This document shows, piece after piece, positions 48,149-56,232 of a stretch of DNA of 64,000 nt. This stretch comes from Bacillus sp. BA3 (GTDB lineage Bacteria > Bacillota > Bacilli > Bacillales > DSM-1321), in the NCBI GenBank assembly GCA_002835675.1, contig PIZR01000002.1:783878-847877 (forward strand), given 5' to 3'. The translations under genes and the position numbers were made by a program. The stretch's first letter is position 1. Every line of letters begins with the position of its first letter. The notes beneath the pieces are model-generated. The model saw only the letters and a program-made list of their open reading frames with translations, was not told the DNA's origin and ran no database searches.

Positions 48149-49354
48149 TCATGTTTTCCAAGTTTCGCTCAAGGCTATCTTCATCGTATCCCTGACAATC
48201 ATGATTTCTTCATTAGTGGGGATGACCATGACTTTTACAGGGGAATAGGGTGCATTGATGAACGCTTCCTTACCCGAGGTGCGATTGAGATCCTTATCCC
48301 AATAAACTCCCATGAATTCAAGTCCCTCCAAGATTCGACCCCTAATGGTTTGACTGTTTTCACCGATGCCCGCTGTAAAAATGATGCCATCCACACCTCC
48401 CATTTTAGCTGAATAGGAGCCAATGTACTTGTGAATTCGGTCTGCGAATACTTTAAGTGCGAGTTCAGCCCGCTCATTGCCTTCATCCGCTTCAACTTGA
48501 ATATCGCGCAGGTCGCTGGAAAAACCGGAAAGGGCCAGGATGCCGCTTTTCTTATTCAGGACATCCAGAACTTCATCTACTGTTTTACCCGTCTTCTCCA
48601 TGATATAAGGAATCAATGCAGGGTCGATGTTCCCTGAACGCGTTCCCATAGTAACACCGGCCAATGGTGTAAATCCCATTGATGTATCAATTGATTTGCC
48701 GCCCTTTATGGCCGTGATGCTTGCACCATTCCCTAAATGGCACGATATCAATCGAAGCTGTTCAATTGGGCGGCCAATCATTACGGCAGCACGCTGTGAT
48801 ACATATTTATGTGAAGTACCATGAAACCCATACTTTCTTATTCCGTATTTTTCATAATATTCAAGAGGCAAGCTGTACAAATAGGAACCTTCTGCCATCG
48901 TTTGATGGAAGGCAGTGTCAAATACCGCAACCGCTGGCACATCATCCAGTGCTTGCCTGAAGGCTTTGATCCCGGTGATATTGGCGGGATTATGAAGGGG
49001 CGCCAACTCGGAAAGCTTTTCGATTTCCTCTATTACGTCCTCCGTAATCAAGACCGATTCGCTGAATACCTCACCGCCATGCACCACCCGATGCCCTACG
49101 CCATCTATCTCTTCAAAGGAGTCAATGATGCGATGGTCAATCAGCTTTTCCAATAAAAGCCCTACAGCCACTTCATGATTGGGTATATCAAGCGTTTCAG
49201 AAACCTTGTCGCCTTCGACGCTTAAAGTAAATGCGGAATTTTTCAAGCCGATTCTTTCTACAAGACCTTTTGTAATTACTTTTTCACAAGGCATCTCAAA
49301 AAGCTGAAACTTCAATGAAGAGCTGCCCGCATTAATAGCCATGATTTTTGACAT
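48149..49354 (-). CDS. ackA: Acetate kinase
   Basis: Makes ATP and acetate from acetyl phosphate, the main overflow route in Bacillus; reversible. The 401-residue protein carries the ASKHA phosphate motif [15 protein letters not shown], the phosphoryl-transfer segment [20 protein letters not shown], the catalytic [10 protein letters not shown] and [11 protein letters not shown], and [22 protein letters not shown] lies before the ATG. In B. subtilis it sits between moaB and ytxK; here the EcsC gene intervenes. Confidence 0.97.
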   Translation of the reverse strand: MSKIMAINAGSSSLKFQLFEMPCEKVITKGLVERIGLKNSAFTLSVEGDKVSETLDIPNHEVAVGLLLEKLIDHRIIDSFEEIDGVGHRVVHGGEVFSESVLITEDVIEEIEKLSELAPLHNPANITGIKAFRQALDDVPAVAVFDTAFHQTMAEGSYLYSLPLEYYEKYGIRKYGFHGTSHKYVSQRAAVMIGRPIEQLRLISCHLGNGASITAIKGGKSIDTSMGFTPLAGVTMGTRSGNIDPALIPYIMEKTGKTVDEVLDVLNKKSGILALSGFSSDLRDIQVEADEGNERAELALKVFADRIHKYIGSYSAKMGGVDGIIFTAGIGENSQTIRGRILEGLEFMGVYWDKDLNRTSGKEAFINAPYSPVKVMVIPTNEEIMIVRDTMKIALSETWKT

Positions 49355-49495
49355 CCATCCTGCTCCTTTTCTCTAAGCTAGTTCTTCCAATGTTATCTCA
49401 ACGAAACGTGCAGTGTATTGTACAATCTTATCATGACAAGCAGGTTCAACCAAATATTAATGAACAATTGCAAATAATCACTCTCAAATAAAAAA

Positions 49496-49528
49496 ATGAA
49501 AGCCAATGCCCGGGGCATCAGCTTTCAT
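49496..49528 (-). terminator. Terminator after ytxK
   Basis: On the minus strand ATGAAAGC and GCTTTCAT, with an inner ATGCCC/GGGCAT stem, form a hairpin followed by seven T residues. Confidence 0.83.
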
Positions 49529-49531
49529 TGA

Positions 49532-50518
49532 CTATTTTTCCTCTTTAAACCAATCGTCCATCTGTTGCATGACAGACCTGGTCGCTTCGAAATCCGACAA
49601 CTTCGGAAGCTGTACGAGCAATGCCTTCTTCGGTGCTTCGATACCCTCTTTTTTCTTTTGAAGAATCAGGATGCTTTTCGCAGCCGCTTCACTCTTAAAC
49701 ATGGAAAGCGGCAATTGCACCATCCCTTGAATATGTGTATGCTTCTTCAGGAAATCATTGAGTTTCGGCGCTTCCTCCGAGACGAACAGGTTATTCGGGA
49801 CAATGAAGAATAGATGTCCGCCATCCTTCGCGTGTTTAACACCTTGTTCAATAAACAAATGGTGTGCATACGAATGTCCCTTATCGGCCTTCAATTCATA
49901 TTCAGCTGCACGCACATCATTCGGATAATAACCAATCGGCAAATCACTGACCACAACATCTGAAGGATCGATGAAAAGCGGCTCCAGGCTGTCCTGGTTG
50001 AAAAATTGCAGCGGGTGTTCTTGCAGGTTGGCACCTGCATAAGCAAGCCTGATCAAGGTTTCATCAATCTCGACACCATATGAAGCGATGTTTTTATCAG
50101 TAAGTTGATTCAAGATCGCAAATAGTAAGTTCCCCGTTCCGATGGCTGGATCGAGCATGACTATCTCTTTTTGATCCTTTGTGAATTTACCGACTAAATA
50201 ACTGACGAACATGCCGACTGCATCAGGAGTCATATGATGATTCGGCTGAACGCTCTGCTGCATGCCTTTTAAAATGGCAAGCTGGTACGCTTTTCGGATT
50301 GCTTCTTTTTCATATTTCCCTGGTGAAAATGAAGCATAATGCTTCACTAACCTTTTTTTCGATACTTCACTGATTTCCTCCTGCAGGACTTTCCCTTCGA
50401 AGAAATTCTCGCCCGTTTCACCCAGGGCATCCAGATACGTACATGATAGTTCACTTTGCAATATTTGGGCTGTTTCATCAAATTCATAAAATAATTGTTC
50501 AACTGGGGTAGACTTCAC
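49532..50518 (-). CDS. ytxK: Class I SAM-dependent methyltransferase YtxK
   Basis: A 328-residue protein with the fold of adenine-specific DNA methyltransferases. Motif I (VMLDPAIGTGNLLFAIL, residues about 118-134) binds S-adenosylmethionine. The motif IV position reads SDLPIGYYP instead of the canonical (N/D)PP(Y/F), so the proline pair is altered. There is no restriction partner nearby. The B. subtilis homologue lies in the same ackA-ytxK-tpx order and is not known to me as an active modification enzyme. Start GTG behind GGAGGAATT. Confidence 0.87.
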   Translation of the reverse strand: MKSTPVEQLFYEFDETAQILQSELSCTYLDALGETGENFFEGKVLQEEISEVSKKRLVKHYASFSPGKYEKEAIRKAYQLAILKGMQQSVQPNHHMTPDAVGMFVSYLVGKFTKDQKEIVMLDPAIGTGNLLFAILNQLTDKNIASYGVEIDETLIRLAYAGANLQEHPLQFFNQDSLEPLFIDPSDVVVSDLPIGYYPNDVRAAEYELKADKGHSYAHHLFIEQGVKHAKDGGHLFFIVPNNLFVSEEAPKLNDFLKKHTHIQGMVQLPLSMFKSEAAAKSILILQKKKEGIEAPKKALLVQLPKLSDFEATRSVMQQMDDWFKEEK

Positions 50519-50665
50519 TTATTAATTCCTCCTGTTTGCTTCTGTCCCTATTTTAAAGGTAAGAAGAAAGAGATACAAGCCGTACGTCCTGCTCATCATT
50601 CTTCGTCTGTTTAACGTACTGTTTTCCGTTTTGAAATTATTAAATACAAGGTGTAAAATTCGGAC

Positions 50666-50815
50666 GTTGATTTCCATTCCAGGCACTCGCTTTCCGCGGG
50701 CGGTCTGCCCTCGGCTTGCGACTGCGGGGTTTCCCCTGGACGCGCTTTTCCCGCAGGAGTCTCGCACATCCGCTCCAATCAACTTTGTATAAAAATTTCA
50801 GATAGAAACCCTTTT
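50666..50815. repeat. Dispersed GC-rich repeat, copy 3
   Basis: Close relative of copy 1 (3844-4001). Shared stretches are GTTGATTTCCA, CACTCGCTTTCCGCGGGCGG, CCGCAGGAGTCTCG, CTCCAATCAACTTTGT and the right-hand AGATAGAAN-CTTTT. It sits in the ytxK upstream gap (50519-50922), which holds no gene I can support. A 260-bp reading frame across it mirrors a frame over copy 1, but has no family and no ribosome site. Confidence 0.78.
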
Positions 50816-50922
50816 GTCTAAAAACTCAAATACGGATTGTGTTGTTGCCATGTATTTTTTATTACTTGGATAGGCTCAATGAATGCCCCAACAGAATACC
50901 ATGCATGAGGTGGTGATTATAT

Positions 50923-51234
50923 ATGGATAATCAATATCAAAACTATCATGGGCAGGTTAATCCGATAAATCAGCAACATGATATTCAGTCAGCAGATGAA
51001 TTAAACAGGCAACAACAGGGGTTTCAACAAGGGTTTCGACAAGGATTTCGACAAGGGTATCGACAAGGGTATCGAGAAGGATTTCGAGCAGGGCAACAAC
51101 AGGGGTTTTTCCCAGGACCAAGACAAATGCCGTCGTGGCCTAATGAAATTGACATAAAAGTTGGAACACCTAATGGTCAAGAGTGGTCTGGCAAGGTTGT
51201 TTTACCACAAAATGGTCCGACTTTCGAGCCTTAA
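50923..51234 (+). CDS. Small Gln/Gly-rich protein with GX3 repeats, unknown
   Basis: A 103-residue soluble protein I do not recognise. The first 30 residues are rich in Asn and Gln. Residues about 33-56 are six four-residue repeats of the form G(F/Y)RQ, drifting to GFRA. The C-terminal half reads EIDIKVGTPNGQEWSGKVVL and could be a small beta domain. GX3 repeats occur in Yae1 and FliH-type proteins, where they pack helices, but there is no other sign of those families. GGTGGTGATT lies upstream of the ATG. The region after it (51235-51397) shows nothing recognisable. Confidence 0.62.
   Translation: MDNQYQNYHGQVNPINQQHDIQSADELNRQQQGFQQGFRQGFRQGYRQGYREGFRAGQQQGFFPGPRQMPSWPNEIDIKVGTPNGQEWSGKVVLPQNGPTFEP
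51019..51090 (+). repeat. Six tandem 12-bp repeats inside the coding sequence
   Basis: Units such as GGGTTTCGACAA, GGATTTCGACAA and GGGTATCGACAA follow one another in frame, encoding GFQQ, GFRQ, GFRQ, GYRQ, GYRE, GFRA. The repeats are close enough in sequence to expand or contract by slippage. Confidence 0.85.
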
Positions 51235-51397
51235 CTGATCCAGCATATAATAAATGAAACTCGTCAAAAGAAACGAACTGTATCGATCGACCTCAGAAAT
51301 TAATAATAAGCACAACTTAAATGAATATTAGAGCCTAAAAAGGACCTGTCCACTTCAACGACAAGGTGTTTATCAACAAGAAAATCAACATTAAAAC

Positions 51398-51428
51398 AAA
51401 AAACCGGGCACATTGAGCCCGGTTTTTT
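51398..51428 (-). terminator. Terminator after tpx
   Basis: AAAAAACCGGGC and GCCCGGTTTTTT make a 12-bp stem with a 7-nt loop, directly after tpx. Confidence 0.88.
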
Positions 51429-51440
51429 AAAATTTGCATC

Positions 51441-51941
51441 TTATTTTGCCGCTTTAGCCGCTTCGATTGCACCTTCGTAATTAGGATGGCTGGTACCTTC
51501 ACTTACATATTCTACATATGTGATTTCATCAGAGCTGTTCACTACGAATACAGAGCGAGCCAATAGACGAAGTTCTTGCATGACGACACCATATGCTTCA
51601 CCGAATGAAAGGTCACGGTGATCGGAAAGAACTTGAACATTGTCCAAGCCGCTTGCAGCACACCAGCGTTTTTGCGCGAAAGGAAGATCGTTACTGATCG
51701 TAAGTACTTTTACATTATCCAATTTTGCCGCTTCTTCATTGAATTTACGTGTCTGTGCGTCACAAACACCTGTATCCACAGATGGCACCACGCTGATAAT
51801 GCGGACAGAACCTTTGGAGTCGTTTAAAGTAACCGGTGATAAGTCATTAGCCAATACTGTAAAATCAGGTGCTTTGTCCCCAACTTTTAGTTCTGGTCCC
51901 ACTAAAGTGATCGGGTTGTTTTTAAATGTAACTGAAGCCAT
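51441..51941 (-). CDS. tpx: Thiol peroxidase Tpx
   Basis: Atypical 2-Cys peroxiredoxin of 166 residues that reduces peroxides with thioredoxin. The peroxidatic Cys is in [18 protein letters not shown] (about residue 60) and the resolving Cys in [20 protein letters not shown] (about 94). AGGAGGAATT precedes the ATG. It is monocistronic, with a strong terminator, and is conserved between ytxK and ytfJ in Bacillus. Confidence 0.97.
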   Translation of the reverse strand: MASVTFKNNPITLVGPELKVGDKAPDFTVLANDLSPVTLNDSKGSVRIISVVPSVDTGVCDAQTRKFNEEAAKLDNVKVLTISNDLPFAQKRWCAASGLDNVQVLSDHRDLSFGEAYGVVMQELRLLARSVFVVNSSDEITYVEYVSEGTSHPNYEGAIEAAKAAK

Positions 51942-52094
51942 TAAAAATTCCTCCTTTTTCTGCTATATGTACAAGCATAATAATATTTGTTTTGCCGGAA
52001 TTTTGCAATTAATTGAATTGGGAAATGTAATCGGCGCTTGTACATGACTTCCAAGCTTTTGAATGTGTAATGATATACTTCAGCAAAAATAAAA

Positions 52095-52112
52095 ACTCGG
52101 CGGATGCCGAGT
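52095..52112 (-). terminator. Terminator after ytfJ
   Basis: On the minus strand ACTCGGC, ATCC, GCCGAGT, then a T-rich run. Confidence 0.78.
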
Positions 52113-52117
52113 CGCAG

Positions 52118-52600
52118 TTAGAAATCAATATCCATTTTAGGTTCTTGGTACCTTTTTGCAGCTGGTTGACCGCCGCCTTGGTTTTGATTACTGCCCTGCA
52201 TTTGATTATTGTCTTTCTTGGATAGCATGGACTGAATCTTATCGACGACTTGAGGAGCTAAATCCATCATTTTTTCGAGAAGATGCGTCCCTTCATCCAG
52301 ATGGATCATTTTCACCCCATGGGAACCGACAATCAAAAAGGCAATTGGTGTTATGGAAACCCCGCCGCCGCTACCGCCGCCAAAAGGCTGCTTGGAACCA
52401 CCTTGCTGTCCTTGATGGTTTCCATCCATCACAAATTCACTGCCACCGGCTGCAAAACCAAATCCCACTTTGGATACGGTTAAAATGACACTTCCATCCG
52501 GAGTTTCCACCGGATCTCCGATGATCGTGTTCACATCGACCATTTCTTTCAGATTTTCCATTGCTTCTTTCATTAAACCTTGGATCGGATGATCTGACAT
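52118..52600 (-). CDS. ytfJ: Sporulation protein YtfJ (GerW family)
   Basis: A 160-residue protein made in the forespore and required for normal spore germination in B. subtilis. Hallmarks are MVDVNTIIGDPVETPDGSVI, then VGFGFAAGGSEF, a glycine-rich linker (GGGSGGGVSITPIAFLIVG), and a variable Gln-rich tail. GAGGGAA precedes the ATG. It is followed by tpx and preceded by ytfI, the B. subtilis order. Confidence 0.92.
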   Translation of the reverse strand: MSDHPIQGLMKEAMENLKEMVDVNTIIGDPVETPDGSVILTVSKVGFGFAAGGSEFVMDGNHQGQQGGSKQPFGGGSGGGVSITPIAFLIVGSHGVKMIHLDEGTHLLEKMMDLAPQVVDKIQSMLSKKDNNQMQGSNQNQGGGQPAAKRYQEPKMDIDF

Positions 52601-52616
52601 TTAAATTCCCTCCACT

Positions 52617-53306
52617 CTAGAACGATTGTTTATTGGAATCACCTGATAGCTTCGCTAATTTACTCGACTTGAAATGCGGCTTTCCGCCTTTCCAATAACG
52701 AAGCAGTTTTATTCCAGTCACCATAGCCTGCCCGATTCTAAATTGTAATATGCAGGAAATCGACGTGTTTGCCTGCCATCTCTGAAAGTCGGGTGTAATG
52801 GAATAGGAGGGCATGATCCGGAAGTTGAAATAGGTTGTCAGCAAACCGATGATGGAACCTTTGAGTGCCCAGCATGCTCCAGTTAAAACACCGGTGTGTG
52901 CAGCGTTTTTAGTACCGACCTTACTATGCCAAGTGAATTTTTTGACTTGGACTTTCCCAGCGAAGTGACGGACTATCTTATGGAAACCGATTATATGCTG
53001 AAGCATCTCCAGAATGTCTGCGAATCCGTCACGCATATCTTCAGCTGTAATTTTTTCCTTTTCCTTTTTTGTTTTTCCGTTCATTTCTTGCTCTTTGTTT
53101 ACTACTACAGTTGTCGAGTCATCTTCCATTTTGATGACCGGAACCTTGATTGTATAGTGAAAAAGCCCATACCAAGCTGATAATTTAATATGTATTAGGT
53201 CATTAGTTTGGACACGTTTGTAGTCGATGGACACTCTTACTTTAGTGAAAACAACTATTAGCAACACCAAAATGAGGATACCTATAATCAACAAAAGCCA
53301 CTTCAT
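52617..53306 (-). CDS. ytfI: DUF2953 protein YtfI
   Basis: A 229-residue protein with a single N-terminal membrane helix (LLLIIGILILVLLIVVF, about residues 3-20) and a soluble body with conserved YGLFHYTIKVPVIKME and LTGACWALKGSIIGLL segments. The pattern matches the DUF2953 family; it is located beside ytfJ as in B. subtilis, and a function in sporulation is guessed from this pairing only. Confidence 0.82.
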   Translation of the reverse strand: MKWLLLIIGILILVLLIVVFTKVRVSIDYKRVQTNDLIHIKLSAWYGLFHYTIKVPVIKMEDDSTTVVVNKEQEMNGKTKKEKEKITAEDMRDGFADILEMLQHIIGFHKIVRHFAGKVQVKKFTWHSKVGTKNAAHTGVLTGACWALKGSIIGLLTTYFNFRIMPSYSITPDFQRWQANTSISCILQFRIGQAMVTGIKLLRYWKGGKPHFKSSKLAKLSGDSNKQSF

Positions 53307-53359
53307 GCACCCACACCCCTTCAGCCTATCATTATTGGCTTATGCAAAAAAAAATAAAC

Positions 53360-53388
53360 CTGTAAAAGCGAAAATCACGCTCTTACAG
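53360..53388 (-). terminator. Terminator after yteJ
   Basis: On the minus strand CTGTAAGAGCG and CGCTTTTACAG pair (one wobble), then GTTTATTTTTTTTT. Confidence 0.8.
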
Positions 53389-53406
53389 ATTTATGACTGG
53401 AAGAAA

Positions 53407-53946
53407 TCATCTTCTGATCAACACAACGCCCGTGTCTGCAAAGATATCATGCAAAGCCTGTTTCTTCGGTAATAGGCCTGCCAAGAGATAGCCGATCCAA
53501 GTGATCTTTGAAATATAACGGCCAATCAGCTCCCTGAACAAAATCGTGCCCCATGAAATGTTTCTTTTCTCTTCCTTCAATGCAACGACTTTCAGTCCAA
53601 AAATCATTTTACCAAGAGTTTGGTTCAAGAATTTGGTCATCAAAACAAAGTATAAGAAGAATACGACCCCCGTTAAAAATCCCTCTGCGGAAAACCAGAG
53701 ATCATCTGTCCCTTCATAAAACTTGAAGATGGGATGAATCAAAATCCTGTTCAAACTTCCGATAACCAATAGGTCGGCTAAATAGGCCCAAAACCTCATC
53801 CAAAAACCGGCAAAATGCACTTTCATTACTCCGTCATCCTCCACGGCATTACTGACTGGTGTAAATCCCTGCTCAACGGGAACCTCTTGATCTGCCATTA
53901 GATTGGATGAAGCAATTTGTTCATTATTTTCATTTCGTTCCGTCAT
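53407..53946 (-). CDS. yteJ: RDD family membrane protein YteJ
   Basis: A 179-residue protein with an acidic N-terminal tail (residues 1-45) and an RDD domain. The Arg and Asp residues fall in FWMRFWAYLADLLVIG, and three membrane segments follow in FLTGVVFFLYFVLMTKFL, around GRYISKITWIGY and the last helix. B. subtilis YteJ is a neighbour of SppA and controls its activity. Here yteJ starts 12 bp after the sppA stop, so it is cotranscribed and probably shares the sigma-W promoter. Confidence 0.9.
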   Translation of the reverse strand: MTERNENNEQIASSNLMADQEVPVEQGFTPVSNAVEDDGVMKVHFAGFWMRFWAYLADLLVIGSLNRILIHPIFKFYEGTDDLWFSAEGFLTGVVFFLYFVLMTKFLNQTLGKMIFGLKVVALKEEKRNISWGTILFRELIGRYISKITWIGYLLAGLLPKKQALHDIFADTGVVLIRR

Positions 53947-53958
53947 CCTTCAGCCCCC

Positions 53959-54960
53959 CTATTCCGCATACAAATACATTAAGCGTGGAGAATTTGAAGA
54001 GGAAAGGATTTTTGTCAAGACTGCCGTTTCCACATCATTTCCCAACATTTTTTGCGCACCCATACTGAATAATGAACCGAATCCTGCCTCATCTGTATAA
54101 CGGATAACTTGAGCATCCTTTTCACCGATATCCGTTTTCATCGCTGCAATTACATCATCCAAATGGCCGAAATCATCGATTAGATGGTTTTCTTTAGCCT
54201 GACGTCCATCATAAATGCGGCCATCTGCGATTTCCCTTACTTCCTTCTCTGACATACCGCGTCCATCTGCAATGATTTTTACAAATTGGTCATAAGAATT
54301 ATCGATCATGTCTTGAAGTATTTCACGTTCTTCACCAGTCATTTCCCGGGTCGGACTCATAATATCTTTGTGTGGTCCGCTTTTGATGGTTTGGAACTCA
54401 ACACCATACTTCTTGGCCAACTTCTCGTAATTATACCCCTGCATGATGACACCAAGTGAACCCGTCATCGTTTCCGGACTAGCATAAATCTTATCGGCTG
54501 GTGCAGAAATATAATACCCACCTGAAGCTGCCATAGACCCCATTGATACATAAACAGGTTTTTTCACTTTCTTGATATCAAGGATCTTTTCATATATCTC
54601 TGCACTTTCGACGACACCGCCGCCTGGAGAATTCACCCGAAGGATGATTCCTTTGATATCGTCATTTTCCTCAGCCATCTTCAGCTTATCCATGAAGGCA
54701 CGGTGATTATATGTTGCCGAACTAAGTAATGAGGCTTCTCCTGTATCTTGAATCGTGCCCTCTACATCGAATACGGCAATAACATTAGAGAAATCATCGC
54801 CTTCTATGACTTCCTCGTAAAATGCACTTTCAGAAGCAAATAAATCATCAATGATATTTTCCGTATCCGCTGCAAATAGAGTCGTAGCCGTCCCTACAGC
54901 AATAGAAACAAAAAATAAAACGGCTGCAATTCCAAGTGCCGCCCAACGCTTTCCATTCAT
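53959..54960 (-). CDS. sppA: Signal peptide peptidase SppA
   Basis: Membrane-anchored Ser/Lys protease of 333 residues that clears leftover signal peptides. One N-terminal helix (about 6-30) anchors an external catalytic domain. The nucleophile Ser lies in VSMGSMAASGGYYISAPADK (about residue 148) and the general-base Lys in TIKSGPHKDIMSPTREMT (about 200). GGGGGA precedes the ATG, and a sigma-W promoter lies 38 bp upstream, consistent with control by envelope stress as in B. subtilis. Confidence 0.95.
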   Translation of the reverse strand: MNGKRWAALGIAAVLFFVSIAVGTATTLFAADTENIIDDLFASESAFYEEVIEGDDFSNVIAVFDVEGTIQDTGEASLLSSATYNHRAFMDKLKMAEENDDIKGIILRVNSPGGGVVESAEIYEKILDIKKVKKPVYVSMGSMAASGGYYISAPADKIYASPETMTGSLGVIMQGYNYEKLAKKYGVEFQTIKSGPHKDIMSPTREMTGEEREILQDMIDNSYDQFVKIIADGRGMSEKEVREIADGRIYDGRQAKENHLIDDFGHLDDVIAAMKTDIGEKDAQVIRYTDEAGFGSLFSMGAQKMLGNDVETAVLTKILSSSNSPRLMYLYAE

Positions 54961-54997
54961 CTGTTTTCCCCCTTAAATATATGTATCCTTCTTACCA

Positions 54998-55023
54998 TAC
55001 GAACTAAAGACGAAAATGTTTCA
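54998..55023 (-). promoter_or_regulatory. Sigma-W promoter of sppA-yteJ
   Basis: Read on the minus strand: TGAAAC, exactly 16 bp, then CGTA. This is the canonical ECF sigma-W pattern. It is placed about 40-60 bp before the sppA start. The -35 side overlaps the direct repeat at 55020-55060 by a few bases. Confidence 0.85.
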
Positions 55024-55060
55024 TTCCATGATAAACCAAGACATATAAAATTGTAGCAAA
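55020..55060 (+). repeat. 41-bp imperfect direct repeat, left of C4-acid cassette
   Basis: 35 of 41 bases match 60529-60569 in the same orientation, including 17 identical bases (TTCATTCCATGATAAAC) and CATATAAAA. The two copies enclose the pdxA2-dtnK-kdgT-regulator cassette. The rest of 55061-55203 holds nothing I recognise. Confidence 0.8.
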
Positions 55061-55203
55061 TAATCCTCAAATTGGAAATGAATTGGTTCATTTTGGACAA
55101 TCTCCATTTGTTTTTTCAATATCCATTAATATATTAATTTTCCCAAGTTTCAATTTTTGAGCTGAGCAGTAAATCACGTAAAGGGAAAATCAGCTCAACT
55201 AAA

Positions 55204-55230
55204 AAGCTGCCGGGATCATCCTGGCAGCTT
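55204..55230 (-). terminator. Terminator after pdxA2
   Basis: On the minus strand AAGCTGCC and GGCAGCTT form a stem with an inner GG/CC pair, followed by a T run. It ends the cassette's metabolic operon. Confidence 0.82.
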
Positions 55231-55236
55231 CTCTAT

Positions 55237-56232
55237 TTATTGCTTTGGTGCTAATTCAATTGCTGACTGAATGGCCGCAAGCATGCTTTTTTCATCAGCG
55301 ATGTTCTTTCCAGCGATATCAAAGGCTGTGCCATGATCTACGGAAGTTCGGACTATGCCGCCCTTGAGCCCTACAGTAATATTGACCCCAGCCTCAATTC
55401 CCATAACCTTGATTGGGGCATGTCCCTGATCATGATAACAGGCAATGACAATATCAAAATCCCCACGGCCAGCCCGGAAGAACAATGTATCTGCAGGAAG
55501 CGGCCCGCTTACATTGATTCCCTCAGCCTGTGCCTTCTCTATTCCAGGCATTAACTTCTCTTCTTCTTCACCATTTCCAAATAAGCCATTTTCCCCTGCA
55601 TGAGGGTTTATACCACAAACGGCGATGCTTGGGTTTTGGAAGCCCGCCTTTGTCAGCGTTTCATGTGCAAGCTTAATTACTTTGTACGTCCGTTCAGGAT
55701 TAATGCTTTCAATAGCTTCAATCAGCCCCATATGAGTCGTCAAATGGATGACCTTTAAATTGGGAGTGGTCAGCATCATCGAAAAGTCATTTGTATCCGT
55801 AAGGTCAGCAAGAATCTCTGTATGACCCGGATACATATGACCACCTTTGTGGAGCGCTTCTTTATTCAGTGGGGCTGTACAGATTGAATGAATTTTCTTC
55901 TCCTTTGCCAGGTCGATGGCCTTTGCCAAGTATTGAAAGGCGCCGTCTCCCGCTAAAGCGGATACCTCTCCAAACGGAAGGTCCAAAGGTAGGATGTCCA
56001 GATCCAGAACATCTATCGAACCGAACTCATATTTCGCCTCTGCAGGATCTTTTATGGCATGAACCATCCCCTCAAAGCCTACGATAGGCTTTACCTTTTC
56101 TATTATTTTCGCATCTCCGATAATAAGCGGCCTGCACTGTTGATACACCTCAACGTGAGCCAATGCTTTTACGATAATTTCCGGGCCAATTCCCGCTGCA
56201 TCTCCCATCGTAATTCCGATAATGGGTCTCAT
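55237..56232 (-). CDS. pdxA2: PdxA2-type 4-phosphoerythronate/4-phosphothreonate dehydrogenase
   Basis: NAD-dependent oxidative decarboxylase of the PdxA family (331 residues). Genome-context studies of the PdxA2/DUF1537 pair show conversion of 4-phospho-D-threonate or 4-phospho-D-erythronate to dihydroxyacetone phosphate and CO2. Conserved: IGITMGDAAGIGPEI at the N-terminus, NKEALHKGGHMYPGHTEIL, the metal-site CYHDQGHAPIKVMG and VRTSVDHGTAFDIAGK. The ATG overlaps the dtnK stop (TGATG). Pairing with a DUF1537 kinase argues against a role in vitamin B6 synthesis. Exact substrate stereochemistry is inference. Confidence 0.88.
   Translation of the reverse strand: MRPIIGITMGDAAGIGPEIIVKALAHVEVYQQCRPLIIGDAKIIEKVKPIVGFEGMVHAIKDPAEAKYEFGSIDVLDLDILPLDLPFGEVSALAGDGAFQYLAKAIDLAKEKKIHSICTAPLNKEALHKGGHMYPGHTEILADLTDTNDFSMMLTTPNLKVIHLTTHMGLIEAIESINPERTYKVIKLAHETLTKAGFQNPSIAVCGINPHAGENGLFGNGEEEEKLMPGIEKAQAEGINVSGPLPADTLFFRAGRGDFDIVIACYHDQGHAPIKVMGIEAGVNITVGLKGGIVRTSVDHGTAFDIAGKNIADEKSMLAAIQSAIELAPKQ

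Noticed and set aside
50522-50782. 86-codon frame over repeat copy 3
   Set aside because: Product of the GC-rich repeat, as for copy 1.
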